Positions 51,797 through 60,940 are shown, counted from the stretch's first letter. The stretch is DNA of 62,769 bases from Deltaproteobacteria bacterium (GCA_024276465.1 JAJRXD010000076.1:1-62769); one strand, 5' to 3'. Notes: generated by a model not told the origin, from the letters alone. Program-made: numbers and translations.

Positions 51797-52050
51797 AATC
51801 AGGTCTAATGTGTTTCTTAAATAGATTGTATTTCAGAAAGCCTTTTAAAAAAGAGCATTCTGTGAGCAGTTGCATATTCATGGTATGCCAGGCAGTTAAA
51901 CTGGTCAAGATTATATATTTAACTTGCATATCCACTATATATAATTTATATCAAATATAGTACAAACAGTCAATTAAATTCCATTATACCTGAATATTAC
52001 TTTACTGATTATTTAGCATATATTACAGGTGAAAGGGAGGTTTACACAAA
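51797..52050. other. Divergent intergenic region, AT-rich
   Basis: Between the cytochrome cluster and yjbQ there is no gene. The region is AT-rich and holds the candidate cluster promoter (51880-51908). GGGAGG at 52036-52041 is the yjbQ ribosome site. Confidence 0.4.
51880..51908 (-). promoter_or_regulatory. Candidate promoter of the cytochrome cluster
   Basis: On the minus strand TTGACC (51903-51908), a 17-base spacer and TACCAT (51880-51885) match a sigma-70 promoter at moderate strength. The 5' leader would be about 75 bases. Confidence 0.45.
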
Positions 52051-52470
52051 ATGAAAAATTTCCGCAGGGAACTCTGGTTTGATGTGCCAACACGCAGAGC
52101 TTTTATAAATATTACCTCGCAGATTAACAAGTGCTTAAGTGAAAGCCGAATCACTGAGGGACTGTTACTTGTAAACGCCATGCACATTACAGCTTCTGTT
52201 TTTATTAATGATGATGAATCAGGACTGCATCAGGACTATGAAAAATGGCTTGAAGAACTTGCTCCCCATGAACCCCTGTCAAAGTACATGCACAACCGCA
52301 CAGGTGAAGACAACGGTGATGCACATCTCAAGAGACAGGTTATGGGCCGTGAAGTTGTTGTTGCAGTTACTGACGGCAAGCTTGATTTCGGTCCATGGGA
52401 ACAGATTTTTTACGGTGAGTTTGACGGCCGGAGAAAGAAGAGAGTGCTCGTTAAGATTATTGGTGAATAG
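52051..52470 (+). CDS. YjbQ (UPF0047) family protein
   Basis: The 139-residue protein has the YjbQ signatures: a central [19 protein letters not shown] stretch, [45 protein letters not shown] and the final VLVKIIGE. The family is often described as a secondary thiamine-phosphate synthase-like group, but its true role is uncertain. GGGAGGT about nine bases before the ATG is a strong ribosome site. It diverges from the cytochrome cluster and ends before a bidirectional hairpin. Confidence 0.9.
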   Translation: MKNFRRELWFDVPTRRAFINITSQINKCLSESRITEGLLLVNAMHITASVFINDDESGLHQDYEKWLEELAPHEPLSKYMHNRTGEDNGDAHLKRQVMGREVVVAVTDGKLDFGPWEQIFYGEFDGRRKKRVLVKIIGE

Positions 52471-52575
52471 GCACCCTGGGGGATCTCCCCGGATTCTGTT
52501 TCAATAAGCCTTAATGCGTTAACAGCAATAGCTGTTCCCCCTGCTGATAACGCAACTTATAAAATTTTTCGGACA

Positions 52576-52614
52576 ATAAAAAGCCCTGTTGCTTTTGCTT
52601 CCAGGGCTTTATTG
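52576..52614. terminator. Bidirectional terminator between yjbQ and the HU/IHF gene
   Basis: AAAGCCCTG (52580-52588) pairs with CAGGGCTTT (52602-52610), with a 13-base loop and A/T tracts on both sides. It sits between two convergent genes. Confidence 0.75.
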
Positions 52615-52647
52615 GTAATATGTTATTTATGTAAATGGTCGAATGTT

Positions 52648-52938
52648 CTAATCATCCGAAGATTTTTTATTAATTCTTTCCCGCAGCTCTTTTCCCACTT
52701 TGAAAAACGGTCGCCTCTTGGGTTCTATTTCAATGGTTGTCCCTGTGCGTGGATGATTCCCTTTTCTTCCTTCGTATTTTCTGACCTTGAAGCTTCCAAA
52801 GCCACGTATCTCAATTCCCTCACCCCGAACCATGGCATCTGTCATGCTTTTAAAAACTGTGTTAACAGCAATTTCAGCTATTTTTGGCGGCAGGTTGGCT
52901 TTTTCGGACAATTTCTGAATAAGTTCAGATTTAACCAT
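52648..52938 (-). CDS. HU/IHF-family DNA-binding protein
   Basis: The 96-residue product is a bacterial histone-like protein with MVKSELIQKLSEKAN at the start, the IEIRGFGSFKVRKYEGRKG DNA-binding arm entry, NPRTG-like HPRTG and the P..F...KELRERIN tail. Such proteins bend or compact DNA as dimers. Its arm (GEGIEIRGFGSF) is closer to the IHF-beta type than to HU, but the subtype cannot be settled by eye. It converges with yjbQ at the terminator. Confidence 0.9.
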   Translation of the reverse strand: MVKSELIQKLSEKANLPPKIAEIAVNTVFKSMTDAMVRGEGIEIRGFGSFKVRKYEGRKGNHPRTGTTIEIEPKRRPFFKVGKELRERINKKSSDD

Positions 52939-53042
52939 TAATAATAATCCTCGTTTTAAAGTATAAAGTTAGAAATAAATCAGTAGGCTATTTACATACT
53001 TATCTTTTATAGCCAATTGCAAATCTGTTGTCAAATAAAAGT

Positions 53043-53606
53043 TTACAGTTTTTTGCCTTTATTTTTTACCTCATTGAAATAGTTCTGAAGGTTTTTCGCA
53101 GACTCACAATCATGTATTACTGCACTTACTTCATGGTTTTCTGTAAGCGCATTATAAGTCCAGTTTGTGCTGCCGCATATAATTATAGTGCTGTCAATTA
53201 TGAGCAGCTTAGTATGTGTTGTAATCTGTTTTGAATCCAGGATGACTTCAACCCCGGCATTTTTCAGGATCTCTCCTGTCACAAGATTTCTTTTTGTAGT
53301 TCTTTCATTATTTTTGCGAAGATCAAGAATAACCTCGACTTTCAACCCTCTTTTTGCTGCATTCATCAACGCCTCTATGAGCTGGTTGCTGGGACTGTCC
53401 GGATATTTTTTATAGTAGCTTGCTTCAAACATCATTACCTGAACAGATTTTTCCGCACTGTCAATAAGCTGCTTTACTCTGGGGAAATACCTGTTATCCA
53501 TCAGAAATTCAACTTTTTCTGCTTTAAATCCACATGAAACAGATGTGTTTATAACTATAAGAACAAGAAGTGCATTATGACGAATAATGTTTCTGCATGA
53601 CCACAT
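53043..53606 (-). CDS. Phospholipase D-like exported protein
   Basis: A 187-residue protein with an N-terminal membrane/signal segment (about 11-26, TSVSCGFK) and a single PLD domain. The catalytic HKD motif is HTKLLIIDS, followed by CGSTNWTYNAL, typical of the Nuc-type single-domain phospholipase D/nuclease that works as a dimer. VQVMMFEASYYKK near 55 is the beta-strand start. Likely a periplasmic or membrane-linked phosphodiesterase or nuclease; the substrate is not shown. It stands alone, downstream of no obvious operon. Confidence 0.85.
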   Translation of the reverse strand: MWSCRNIIRHNALLVLIVINTSVSCGFKAEKVEFLMDNRYFPRVKQLIDSAEKSVQVMMFEASYYKKYPDSPSNQLIEALMNAAKRGLKVEVILDLRKNNERTTKRNLVTGEILKNAGVEVILDSKQITTHTKLLIIDSTIIICGSTNWTYNALTENHEVSAVIHDCESAKNLQNYFNEVKNKGKKL

Positions 53607-53671
53607 AACAGCATCTCTCCTGTTAACCCGGGATTTGCAGTCCCGATTTCAGCGTGACTGCAAATTCTTGG

Positions 53672-53851
53672 TTAATGCTCCTGGTTATAATCATCATCTG
53701 CCTGAGCATCATCAGGAATACAATAATCTCCTTCAAACCATTGTCCCAGATCAATAAGCCTGCATTTTTCTGAGCAAAACGGCCTGTGAGGATTCTGCAC
53801 TGAATACAGAACAGTTTTTTTACATATAGGGCATTTTATAATTCTATCCAT
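53672..53851 (-). CDS. yacG: DNA gyrase inhibitor YacG-type zinc protein
   Basis: A 59-residue minus-strand frame starts at 53851 and ends with TAA at 53672. It reads MDRIIKCPICKKTVLY, then NPHRPFCSEKCRLIDLGQWFEGDYCIP. CPIC and CSEKC are the four zinc ligands, and the CRLIDLGQW segment is the family signature. YacG inhibits DNA gyrase by binding GyrB. It falls below the usual ORF length cut-off. GGAAA is upstream. The function is well known in the family; here it is assigned by motif. Confidence 0.88.
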   Translation of the reverse strand: MDRIIKCPICKKTVLYSVQNPHRPFCSEKCRLIDLGQWFEGDYCIPDDAQADDDYNQEH

Positions 53852-53875
53852 TTTCCAACCTGTTTGTTAAGTATT

Positions 53876-54017
53876 GCCTGAACGAAAACCCTGAGTCCCT
53901 CTGAAAACCGAAAAATAATTTTCTGCAGGAGCGCCTTCAGGCGCGATATCAGTTCTGTTTTTCGCGCCTGAAGGCGCTCCTGCAGCATAGAATCGGGACT
54001 TTCCGTTCAGACACTAT
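53876..54017. repeat. Nested inverted-repeat element, copy 2
   Basis: Outer arms are GCCTGAACGAAAACCCTGA (from 53876) and the complement-like TTTCCGTTCAGACACTAT (54000-54017, approximate). The inner arms are a perfect 24-bp inverted repeat at 53923-53946 and 53962-53985 with a 15-base loop. The 20 bases TCGCGCCTGAAGGCGCTCCT are identical to copy 1 at 88-107. It overlaps the last bases of glgA. Confidence 0.8.
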
Positions 54018-55600
54018 GTATACAGTTTTGCAATATACTGCCTGGCAGAATCTTTCCACAGGAACCTTGACTGCAATGCCTCATTACAGATTTTTTTCCA
54101 CACTGCAGGTTTATTCAGTTTAATCTCAACAGCTTCCAGACACCCCTTTATCAGACTGTCAACTTTTACATCAACAGTTTTACCATCGAATGTGAAACCA
54201 TTAATTTTGTTTCTTACGGTATCCTTTAATCCTCCGGTTTCATGAACGAGACACGGCTGTCCATATCGCATGGAGATCATCTGGCTTATTCCACATGGCT
54301 CGTATAAACTGGGCATGAGAAAAAGATGTCCACTGGCGTACAGGGCTTGAGCGCATTTATCCGAATAATTGTTCAAAAAAACAAAATTTTCAAAATCACA
54401 ACTCATTTCCATAAAAAATTTTTCATAGTTTTTATCACCTGTCCCAAGCAGGATGTAGATGCCCTTACCTTTAAGTCCTTCAAGTATCCTCTGAAGTGCA
54501 GAGGTGTCAGAGCCGCCATGTGATTTCATCAAATAGAACTTCTGTTCAACAACCCTGCTGACACTTGTAAGGATTATGCGCTTTCCGGTTTTTTTTGTGC
54601 GAAGATCAGACAGGCGTGCATGGGCCAGAAAGTATGAACTGGCAGGTGTTTGCTGACAGGTTGACCATCTTAAAACATTTTTTTTTAAAAAATCCAGCAA
54701 TCCATCAACCCTGAATTTTTTTGTATCAATTTCTGCTGAATAGTCGCATCCGTTCAGGATGCCAAAAAGACGGCCATGGCATTTGGCGTCAGACAGGTCT
54801 TTTTCAAGTCCCTCACCCCCATAAAATGCGGGCTTTTCCCCTGGCCTGATAATTTCATCAGCATAGGAAGGTGAAACAGTATGCACTTTATCAGAAAGGC
54901 GAATGCCTGTGGCCATGGGGTTAATACAGTCAGGCCATTTTGAATCAGCAAGTGCTTTCCTGTCATATCTGTGCAGATCAGGATACCATTTTTCAAGTGA
55001 GGACCCGGTGTTTGAAAAGGGTCGGACACCCTGAATGGACAGGTTATGTATAGTGAATACAGTCCTGTATTTTTTTAAAAAACTGTAATTTTTATGGAAC
55101 CTTCTCAGAACCAGTAGAAAAGCAGAATGCCAGTCATGGAGGTGTATGCAGTCAATGTCGAAAAATATTTTTTTTACGGATTCAGCCACTGCTCTGCAAA
55201 AAAAAGCATATTTTGTTGCATCTGTTTCAAAAGGTTTTCCGGGCGGGTCATTACAGTAAATCTGATAGCGATCACCTGTTTTTTTCTGTTCAAAAACATC
55301 CGGGTTGTCAATTACAAAAAAAGATACTTTTGAGTCACAGGACCTGTTCCCGAAGACTTTAAAAATATCTGCCTCGAACCTCTTTTTGCCGAATAAAAAG
55401 TTAACACTATCCACAAAAAGAGTTCCATCAAGCTCTTTGTGAAGAAAACCATATGATGGTGTCACTACAATTACATTACAGCCCTGCTGTGCAAGTGCCG
55501 GAGGCAGGTCCCGGACAGCATCACCAATTCCGCCAACTTTGCAGTTTGGCAAAGCATCATTTTCTGCAGCCACCATTAATATTTTTATTTTTTTCTTCAA
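54014..55600 (-). CDS. glgA: Glycogen/starch synthase
   Basis: A GT5 family enzyme that elongates alpha-1,4-glucan from ADP-glucose. The 528-residue protein has the KVGGIGDAVRDLP nucleotide-sugar loop near 21-33 (usual KVGGLADVVGALP), HLHDWHSAF, GILNGCDY, and PSLYEPCGISQM near the end. The length is a little more than the usual 480. The small motif changes suggest a divergent branch, so donor choice (ADP or UDP) is open. Its last codon overlaps the palindrome element. No glgB or glgC is adjacent. Confidence 0.88.
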   Translation of the reverse strand: MKKKIKILMVAAENDALPNCKVGGIGDAVRDLPPALAQQGCNVIVVTPSYGFLHKELDGTLFVDSVNFLFGKKRFEADIFKVFGNRSCDSKVSFFVIDNPDVFEQKKTGDRYQIYCNDPPGKPFETDATKYAFFCRAVAESVKKIFFDIDCIHLHDWHSAFLLVLRRFHKNYSFLKKYRTVFTIHNLSIQGVRPFSNTGSSLEKWYPDLHRYDRKALADSKWPDCINPMATGIRLSDKVHTVSPSYADEIIRPGEKPAFYGGEGLEKDLSDAKCHGRLFGILNGCDYSAEIDTKKFRVDGLLDFLKKNVLRWSTCQQTPASSYFLAHARLSDLRTKKTGKRIILTSVSRVVEQKFYLMKSHGGSDTSALQRILEGLKGKGIYILLGTGDKNYEKFFMEMSCDFENFVFLNNYSDKCAQALYASGHLFLMPSLYEPCGISQMISMRYGQPCLVHETGGLKDTVRNKINGFTFDGKTVDVKVDSLIKGCLEAVEIKLNKPAVWKKICNEALQSRFLWKDSARQYIAKLYT

Positions 55601-55750
55601 AACTGATTTACACCTCTGTAAAGCCTGGTTTAACGTGTCACAATGAAAACCCGTAACACGCTGTTACGGAAACCATGGAATTAATGTATATCTATATTTA
55701 AATATGTATTATTACTATGTTCCATTAAAAATTGGCAGCACAGCTTATGG

Positions 55751-55840
55751 CGGAAGAGGGGGGATTCGAACCCCCGAAACGGGTTGAGTCCGTTTAACGG
55801 TTTTCGAGACCGCCGCCTTAAACCACTCGGCCACCCTTCC
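55751..55840 (-). tRNA. tRNA-Ser (anticodon CGA)
   Basis: On the minus strand, GGAAGGGTGGCCGAGTGG begins a 90-nt class II tRNA with a long variable arm. The anticodon loop CTCGAAA sits between paired CGGT/ACCG and gives anticodon CGA (Ser, UCG codon). The T arm is GGGGGTTCGAATCCCCC. The acceptor stem pairs with one G-T wobble. No CCA is encoded. Confidence 0.95.
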
Positions 55841-55992
55841 ATACACATTTCCTCAAATTTGGGCAGAACAGCTGCCTTCTGCTGAATTATTTATCATTAT
55901 TTTTGAAAAACATCCGAAAATATATATTAAGCAAAAAAAACAAAAGAGTAAGAAGCCACCCGAAAAACCTCTTTTATTTATAATTGGAACAA

Positions 55993-56442
55993 ATGAGTAA
56001 ATCACCTTTTTTTGCATTTTCCGGTTTTGTATTAATAACCATTATAGTATCTGTGATCTGTTTTTCTTTATTTAATGCGAACAGGAACTGGATTATTAAT
56101 ATGCGCAGCAAAACTGAAAAAATCATAACCTGTGATACCACCGGATATGTCCATGTTCCAAATATAATTGTTAACATTCCCGGCAGATATGATCATTATT
56201 GTGAAGCTGGTTTTACACTTGCTGTTAACAAAAAGAGTTCTGATTTTCTGAAAAAGAACACTGAATATGTTGATGTTATAAAAGCTTCCATTACAGAGCT
56301 TCTTTCATCCTACAGCTATGAAAAACTGTTGAGTTATGATGGAAAAATGCGCTTAAAACGCCACATCAGATCAAGGATAAACAGTGATTTTTCCTCAAAC
56401 CTGATAAAGGAGGTTTATTTCAGAAAGTTATTATTTCAATAG
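55993..56442 (+). CDS. FliL-like membrane protein, orphan
   Basis: From ATG 55993 the 149-residue protein has one N-terminal membrane helix (about 8-27) and a periplasmic FliL-type domain: VPNIIVNIPGRYDHYCEAGFTLAV, then YVDVIKASITELLSSYSYEKLLSYDGKMRLKRHI, closing KEVYFRKLLFQ. FliL supports the flagellar motor, and relatives exist outside flagellar operons. The window has no other flagellar gene, so a motor role is not supported by context. Alternative start TTG at 55984. Confidence 0.7.
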   Translation: MSKSPFFAFSGFVLITIIVSVICFSLFNANRNWIINMRSKTEKIITCDTTGYVHVPNIIVNIPGRYDHYCEAGFTLAVNKKSSDFLKKNTEYVDVIKASITELLSSYSYEKLLSYDGKMRLKRHIRSRINSDFSSNLIKEVYFRKLLFQ

Positions 56443-56451
56443 TATTTTTTT

Positions 56452-57327
56452 CTATAATCCCCTCATAAATTCAAAACGCATGGCCCCCTCATTCTTTGAT
56501 GAAATAATGGAGTCAAGTGCACCTATAATTTTTTGCTTGTCTTTTGAAAGCCGGGCTTTCACTGGGAAGTAGTTTGAAGCGTGGTTTGAAAAAAACAGAC
56601 AGTTTTCAAGCCGGGAGTCTTTAATCATGTTTCTCAATTCTTCCAACAGCTCAAACTTGTCGGGCATAATAAACTCTCCTTTTTCAAGCTCATTATAAAT
56701 CTGTGTTCCCGGAACAGTCATGAGTGTAAGTACTCCAACATGGTTCGGTCCCATCAGATTTAAGACCCGCATTGTTTCAGCCGCATGCACCACGGCTCTG
56801 TCCCTGCCACCAATCCCTAAAAGAACGGTCACATTAAGTTTAATGCCTGCCTGTTTCACTCTAAGTGCTGCCTCTATCATCTGTTCCGGGCTGGCTCCCT
56901 TGTTGATCCTGTCCAGTGTAACACGGTCTCCGGATTCAAGGCCAAGATAAACAATACCTAATTTCCTGCTTTTCAGTTCAGTCAGTTCTGCAACTGATTT
57001 TGCTAAAATGCTTTGGGCATTTCCATATATGCCAATCCGTTTGAGTCTGTGAAATTTTTTGTTAAGAGAATCAAGAATAGCGAGGAGTTTTTTCTGTTCA
57101 ATAATCAGCGCATCTCCATCACACAGAAAAACTTTTCTGATGTCAGCTGCACAGCCTGTAGCCTGATCAATGTCTTTGAGGATTTCTCCTGTTTCCTTAA
57201 CCCTGAAATTTTTCTCCTTGTAGGCAGGGCAAAAGGTGCACCTGTTGTGAGAGCATCCAACAGTTACCTGGAGAATAAGGCTGTCTGCCTCATTAGGTGG
57301 CCTGATAATTCTTCCTTCATACTTCAT
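56452..57327 (-). CDS. Radical SAM protein with CX4CX2C motif
   Basis: The 291-residue product has a radical SAM domain with TVGCSHNRCTFCPAY near 22-36, a CX4CX2C form rather than CX3CX2C. GLESGDRVTLDRINKGAS and a TVPGTQIYNELEKGEF segment follow, as in the Elp3/MiaB/NifB-like branch. The function is unknown. Its start overlaps the hisS stop by four bases (ATGA-type), so translation is coupled. It may act on a translation-related substrate, which is a guess from position only. Confidence 0.82.
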   Translation of the reverse strand: MKYEGRIIRPPNEADSLILQVTVGCSHNRCTFCPAYKEKNFRVKETGEILKDIDQATGCAADIRKVFLCDGDALIIEQKKLLAILDSLNKKFHRLKRIGIYGNAQSILAKSVAELTELKSRKLGIVYLGLESGDRVTLDRINKGASPEQMIEAALRVKQAGIKLNVTVLLGIGGRDRAVVHAAETMRVLNLMGPNHVGVLTLMTVPGTQIYNELEKGEFIMPDKFELLEELRNMIKDSRLENCLFFSNHASNYFPVKARLSKDKQKIIGALDSIISSKNEGAMRFEFMRGL

Positions 57328-58640
57328 TGCAAAACACTGTTTTTTACTGTGCTGATCAGATCCCCCAGGGATAATACTTCCTGAGTTCCTTTATTCATAT
57401 TTCTAAGGGTAATAGTGCCCTGACTTATTTCATCAGGGCCCTGAATAACCACAAATGGAATTCCCCGGTTTGCAGCATAGCTGAGCTGTTTTTTTAGCTT
57501 CTGCGGGCTGAAATAAACTTCAACGTTCAGGTCAGCCTCCCTCATGGTTTTTGCAATTCTCAGGTTGTCTGCCATCAGATCAGCATCAAAAAGTGTAACA
57601 AGAATCCGGGTCATTGTTCCATCAGATCCCCCGATACCCATCTCATCAAGCACTGTTACTATTCTTTCAAGACCGAATGAGGTTCCGGTTGCAGGGACAG
57701 GGTTTCTGCTGAACAACCCTATCAGATTGTCATATCTCCCTCCGCCAGTGATACTTCCAATCCTTGGCTCAGTGACGATGGTCTCAAATATTGGTCCGGT
57801 ATAATAATCAAGCCCCCTGGCAAGTGAAAAATCAAACATGTAATATTTTTCCGGAACCCCGTAGGCTGAAAAAGAATCACGAATAGTCTCAAGTTCCCTT
57901 AAGCCCTCATCGCCGGCAGGCATCCCTTCAACAAGTTTTGCAATTTCACTCAAACCAGTCTGCTTTCTGTTTTCTTCTGAAAAAATATAATCATCAAGCT
58001 TTGTTTCAAGGCTTTTGCTGACAGTGAAATTGTTCTGCAGCTCCTTCATAACCCCGTCCCTGCCAATCTTATCATATTTATCAATTGACCTGAAAAAAGA
58101 TGGAACTTGCCTGTCATTTATCCCTTCCTTTACTGCAAAAGCATTTAAAAGCTTTCTGTTGTTTATGCGTATTAAAAAATTATCAAACCCTATTTTTTTT
58201 AATACAAGGTATGTAATAATTACAAGTTCTCCGTCAGCATAAGCGCTTTCAGTACCGATAATATCAATATCACACTGGTAAAATTCCCTGAACCTTCCTT
58301 TCTGTGGCTTGTCAGCCCTCCAGACAGGCGCAATCTGATAACGTTTAAAAGGCCTTGTCAGCTCAGGGTAAGTTGCAACAACGCGGCTTAAAGGAATAGT
58401 AAGATCATATCTGAGAGCAACAGAACGTCCTCCCCTGTCCTGAAATTTGTATATGAGCCTGTCACCTTCCTCACCATATTTACCCTCAAGTGTTTCTGCA
58501 TATTCTAAACACGGGGTATCCATCGGCTCAAAGCCAAAAGATTCAAATACTTCTGTTACAGCCCCTATTATTTTTTTTCGGAGGTTCATTTTCCCGGGCA
58601 AAAAGTCCCTGAAGCCTTTTGGAATCTGTGGAATAATCAT
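57324..58640 (-). CDS. hisS: Histidyl-tRNA synthetase
   Basis: A class II aminoacyl-tRNA synthetase of 438 residues. Motif 1 is in FEPMDTPCLEYAE. Motif 2 has FRE-FYQCDIDIIG (GRFREFYQCDIDIIG). The HisA motif is LARGLDYYTGPIFE near 285, and motif 3 contains GLERI. The C-terminal anticodon-binding domain ends before residue 438. The length is normal (about 420-430). It is followed by a coupled radical SAM gene and preceded by a 549-residue unknown gene, 14 bases away. Confidence 0.95.
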   Translation of the reverse strand: MIIPQIPKGFRDFLPGKMNLRKKIIGAVTEVFESFGFEPMDTPCLEYAETLEGKYGEEGDRLIYKFQDRGGRSVALRYDLTIPLSRVVATYPELTRPFKRYQIAPVWRADKPQKGRFREFYQCDIDIIGTESAYADGELVIITYLVLKKIGFDNFLIRINNRKLLNAFAVKEGINDRQVPSFFRSIDKYDKIGRDGVMKELQNNFTVSKSLETKLDDYIFSEENRKQTGLSEIAKLVEGMPAGDEGLRELETIRDSFSAYGVPEKYYMFDFSLARGLDYYTGPIFETIVTEPRIGSITGGGRYDNLIGLFSRNPVPATGTSFGLERIVTVLDEMGIGGSDGTMTRILVTLFDADLMADNLRIAKTMREADLNVEVYFSPQKLKKQLSYAANRGIPFVVIQGPDEISQGTITLRNMNKGTQEVLSLGDLISTVKNSVLQ

Positions 58641-58653
58641 TTTTTATGTTCAC

Positions 58654-60300
58654 CTACATCAACTGAGATAAATTGCTGGGGCCGGCAATAAGCCCGTTTT
58701 GTTTTTCGCCGGTATTTTTATATGTTGATTTAATAATTTCAAACCCTTTCTTGATCAGACACGAGCAGAACAGGTCACTTTCCGGTCGTATCTCCGGGTC
58801 ACCAAGAGAGCATGCAGCGGAAAGCGCTGTTTCAGCCAGATCTGTCTTTCCTTTTTTATATAGAAAAAAGGCGATTTCTTCCAGTCTTCTTTTATAAACC
58901 TTTATTCTTGATTTATCAAAGAACAGGGTCACTGTATTTCTGTGAAATTCTGAAATCCTTTCCTGTTTTTGCACATCGCTCAATACAAGAGGGCTGTACA
59001 GAATATTTGTCATTTTCATCCACTGTTCTTTTGCTTCTTTGGAAATTACAAACCATAAAGCAATATCAGTTTTATTAAGAAGATCTTCCATCTGACTGAG
59101 AAGATATTCCTTAGAAGCTATTTTCTCTTTATTTAAACAGCCATATATCATCGGACCCTTCTTTGCTGCGATCAGGTCTGAAAACATGGTTTTCCACTGT
59201 GAAATATTAGCTGAAATAATGTTGTTGTTTTCCTGTGTTATTCTGCACGCCTCTTCCACAAGAAACGCTGCGCTTTCAGGGGGTATTTCAAGAAAATCTG
59301 TTTTTTCACTGGAAAACAGCTTGTCAACAAAATGCTGGCATTCCTTCCTGAATGCATTTATTACCTCGATCTCATGTATACCCTTCATATCATTTGTAAT
59401 TATGTTAAAAACCTTAAACTCATAGGTAGTCACAGGCTTTACCATAAATATCAGTCTGAAACCTTCCGGGTCAACAGAGGAGATAACAGCGCTGGGTTCA
59501 GGCAGCGAGACTGTCTTGAATACTGAACCTGTCTGCGGTTCAGCACCCAGTGTAACAGGCACTTCCAGTCCTTTCTGTTTGAGTGAATGAGTCAGTTTTT
59601 TTATTATCTTGGATATCTCTTTCATACCTGTCTGTTGATAAACCTTTTCAAGGATTTTTACAGAATCAACTTCTGAATAATCAGTTACGAATTTCAGAAT
59701 AATTCTGGCTTCATCACCATCCCTTTCAACTATTTTTATTATAAAGGCTGAAAAGTTAACCCCTTCATCCTCTATTAACTGGTGAATCAATCCCTCTTTT
59801 TCATTCTCACTCCTTTTTGTGAATTCTTCAACAAGACTTTCAGCAATATCCTGGCCCTCCCCGGACAGACCATCAAGAAGCCAGTTTTTAATCCTTTGAG
59901 CTAAATGGTCAAAGTCCAGAAGCCTGCTTGCCATTCCCTCTTCTAAAATCGCATCACTTTTGTTCAAAACCTCAAGTATTGTTATTCCGGTGCGGGGCAG
60001 AAAAGTCTCTCTCTTAATAAACTCCTGAAGGAACTTGATGTGCTCTATGCCCTGATAGTGTTTAAACATCTGCAAAAGTATTTCTCTGTCTTTGTGGTCA
60101 GCTCTTTGAAACCTTTTAGCAACAATCGGGAAAAAATTTTTATCAATTTCACACATCTCTTCTGTTTTATCCCTGAAAAAGGAATCAAGCTGCTGCAAAT
60201 TTTTTGATTGTTCTATTATCTGGTCTAATATTATATTAATTTTATTTTTTGAGTTGCTGATTGTTTTTTCTGGTTTCTGCCTGCTTTTATGTGAACTCAT
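58654..60300 (-). CDS. Large helical hypothetical protein upstream of hisS
   Basis: I do not recognise this protein of about 549 residues (from ATG 60300, AGGA upstream; a longer frame starts at 60339). It is predicted soluble and helical. It has many Leu/Ile/Lys-rich stretches like HEAT- or TPR-type repeats, a Ser/Lys-rich N-terminus and no signal peptide. A central beta-like region (about 270-300) follows a long helical half. Its only context is the 14-base gap before hisS. A role in translation or stress is a guess. Confidence 0.6.
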   Translation of the reverse strand: MSSHKSRQKPEKTISNSKNKINIILDQIIEQSKNLQQLDSFFRDKTEEMCEIDKNFFPIVAKRFQRADHKDREILLQMFKHYQGIEHIKFLQEFIKRETFLPRTGITILEVLNKSDAILEEGMASRLLDFDHLAQRIKNWLLDGLSGEGQDIAESLVEEFTKRSENEKEGLIHQLIEDEGVNFSAFIIKIVERDGDEARIILKFVTDYSEVDSVKILEKVYQQTGMKEISKIIKKLTHSLKQKGLEVPVTLGAEPQTGSVFKTVSLPEPSAVISSVDPEGFRLIFMVKPVTTYEFKVFNIITNDMKGIHEIEVINAFRKECQHFVDKLFSSEKTDFLEIPPESAAFLVEEACRITQENNNIISANISQWKTMFSDLIAAKKGPMIYGCLNKEKIASKEYLLSQMEDLLNKTDIALWFVISKEAKEQWMKMTNILYSPLVLSDVQKQERISEFHRNTVTLFFDKSRIKVYKRRLEEIAFFLYKKGKTDLAETALSAACSLGDPEIRPESDLFCSCLIKKGFEIIKSTYKNTGEKQNGLIAGPSNLSQLM

Positions 60301-60774
60301 TTTTGTTAATTCCTGTGTTTGATAACTGTTTAAGGGCAATTTCCCCGCAGTTTGTTTTGTCTGTTATTCACTTTTGAAACTGTTCTCTGCACCAGGCAGA
60401 TCATGACAAATGATGCCTGGGAAACAGCAATACTTGTGGTGGTCTGGTAATGTTGCTGAAAAGTTTAGAATTATAGGGAAATATTACGGGCAAGTCAAAA
60501 GCAATTTATGAAAATGCAAAATTGATTAAGTCGTAAAAAGTAAAAAAGCAGGCGAAAAAGTAAAATGTTCAGATACTTAGACATGCAATTTCGAAGGTAT
60601 GATACATACTTATTCGTACCCTGCAATTATTGAGGATGCACTGATTTTAGGGATAGAAGGACTTTCTGCAAAGTTGTAAAAATTATCTTGACTGACACAG
60701 AAGATTATAATATTCATGTCTGGAGTACCGAATCTGCCTTTTCTGTTCAATCCCTGCAAACCGTATAATTATAC
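60301..60774. other. Intergenic region with tRNA promoter
   Basis: No gene was seen over most of this stretch. TTGACT (60688-60693), 17 bases and TATTCA (60711-60716) form a promoter ahead of the tRNA pair. A closer TATAAT-like hexamer (60706-60711) is too near the -35. A second TATAAT is at 60763-60768 just before tRNA-Gln. Confidence 0.45.
60688..60716 (+). promoter_or_regulatory. Candidate promoter for the tRNA-Gln/tRNA-Glu pair
   Basis: TTGACT with 17-base spacing to TATTCA. The tRNA-Gln begins about 58 bases after the -10. Confidence 0.45.
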
Positions 60775-60848
60775 TGGGGGATCGTATAGGGGCAATACAC
60801 CAGACTCTGGATCTGGATACCCAGGTTCGAATCCTGGTCCCCCAGCCA
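60775..60848 (+). tRNA. tRNA-Gln (anticodon CTG)
   Basis: The acceptor pair is TGGGGGA / TCCCCCA. The anticodon stem CCAGA/TCTGG holds loop CTCTGGA with anticodon CTG. The T arm is CCAGGTTCGAATCCTGG, and a CCA end is encoded at 60846-60848. It is followed six bases later by tRNA-Glu. Confidence 0.95.
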
Positions 60849-60854
60849 AAAAAG

Positions 60855-60927
60855 GGTCCCATCGTCTAGTGGCCTAGGACGCCGGCCTCTCACGCCGGAA
60901 ACGCGGGTTCGATTCCCGCTGGGACCA
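60855..60927 (+). tRNA. tRNA-Glu (anticodon CTC)
   Basis: The acceptor GGTCCCA pairs with TGGGACC at 60920-60926. The anticodon stem CCGGC/GCCGG carries the loop CTCTCAC and anticodon CTC. The T arm is GCGGGTTCGATTCCCGC. CCA is not encoded. A strong hairpin follows. Confidence 0.95.
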
Positions 60928-60940
60928 TACAAAGTAATTT

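Noticed and set aside
60706-60711. TATAAT as the -10 for the tRNA promoter at 60688
   Set aside because: It is only 12 bases from the -35, so I prefer TATTCA at 17 bases.
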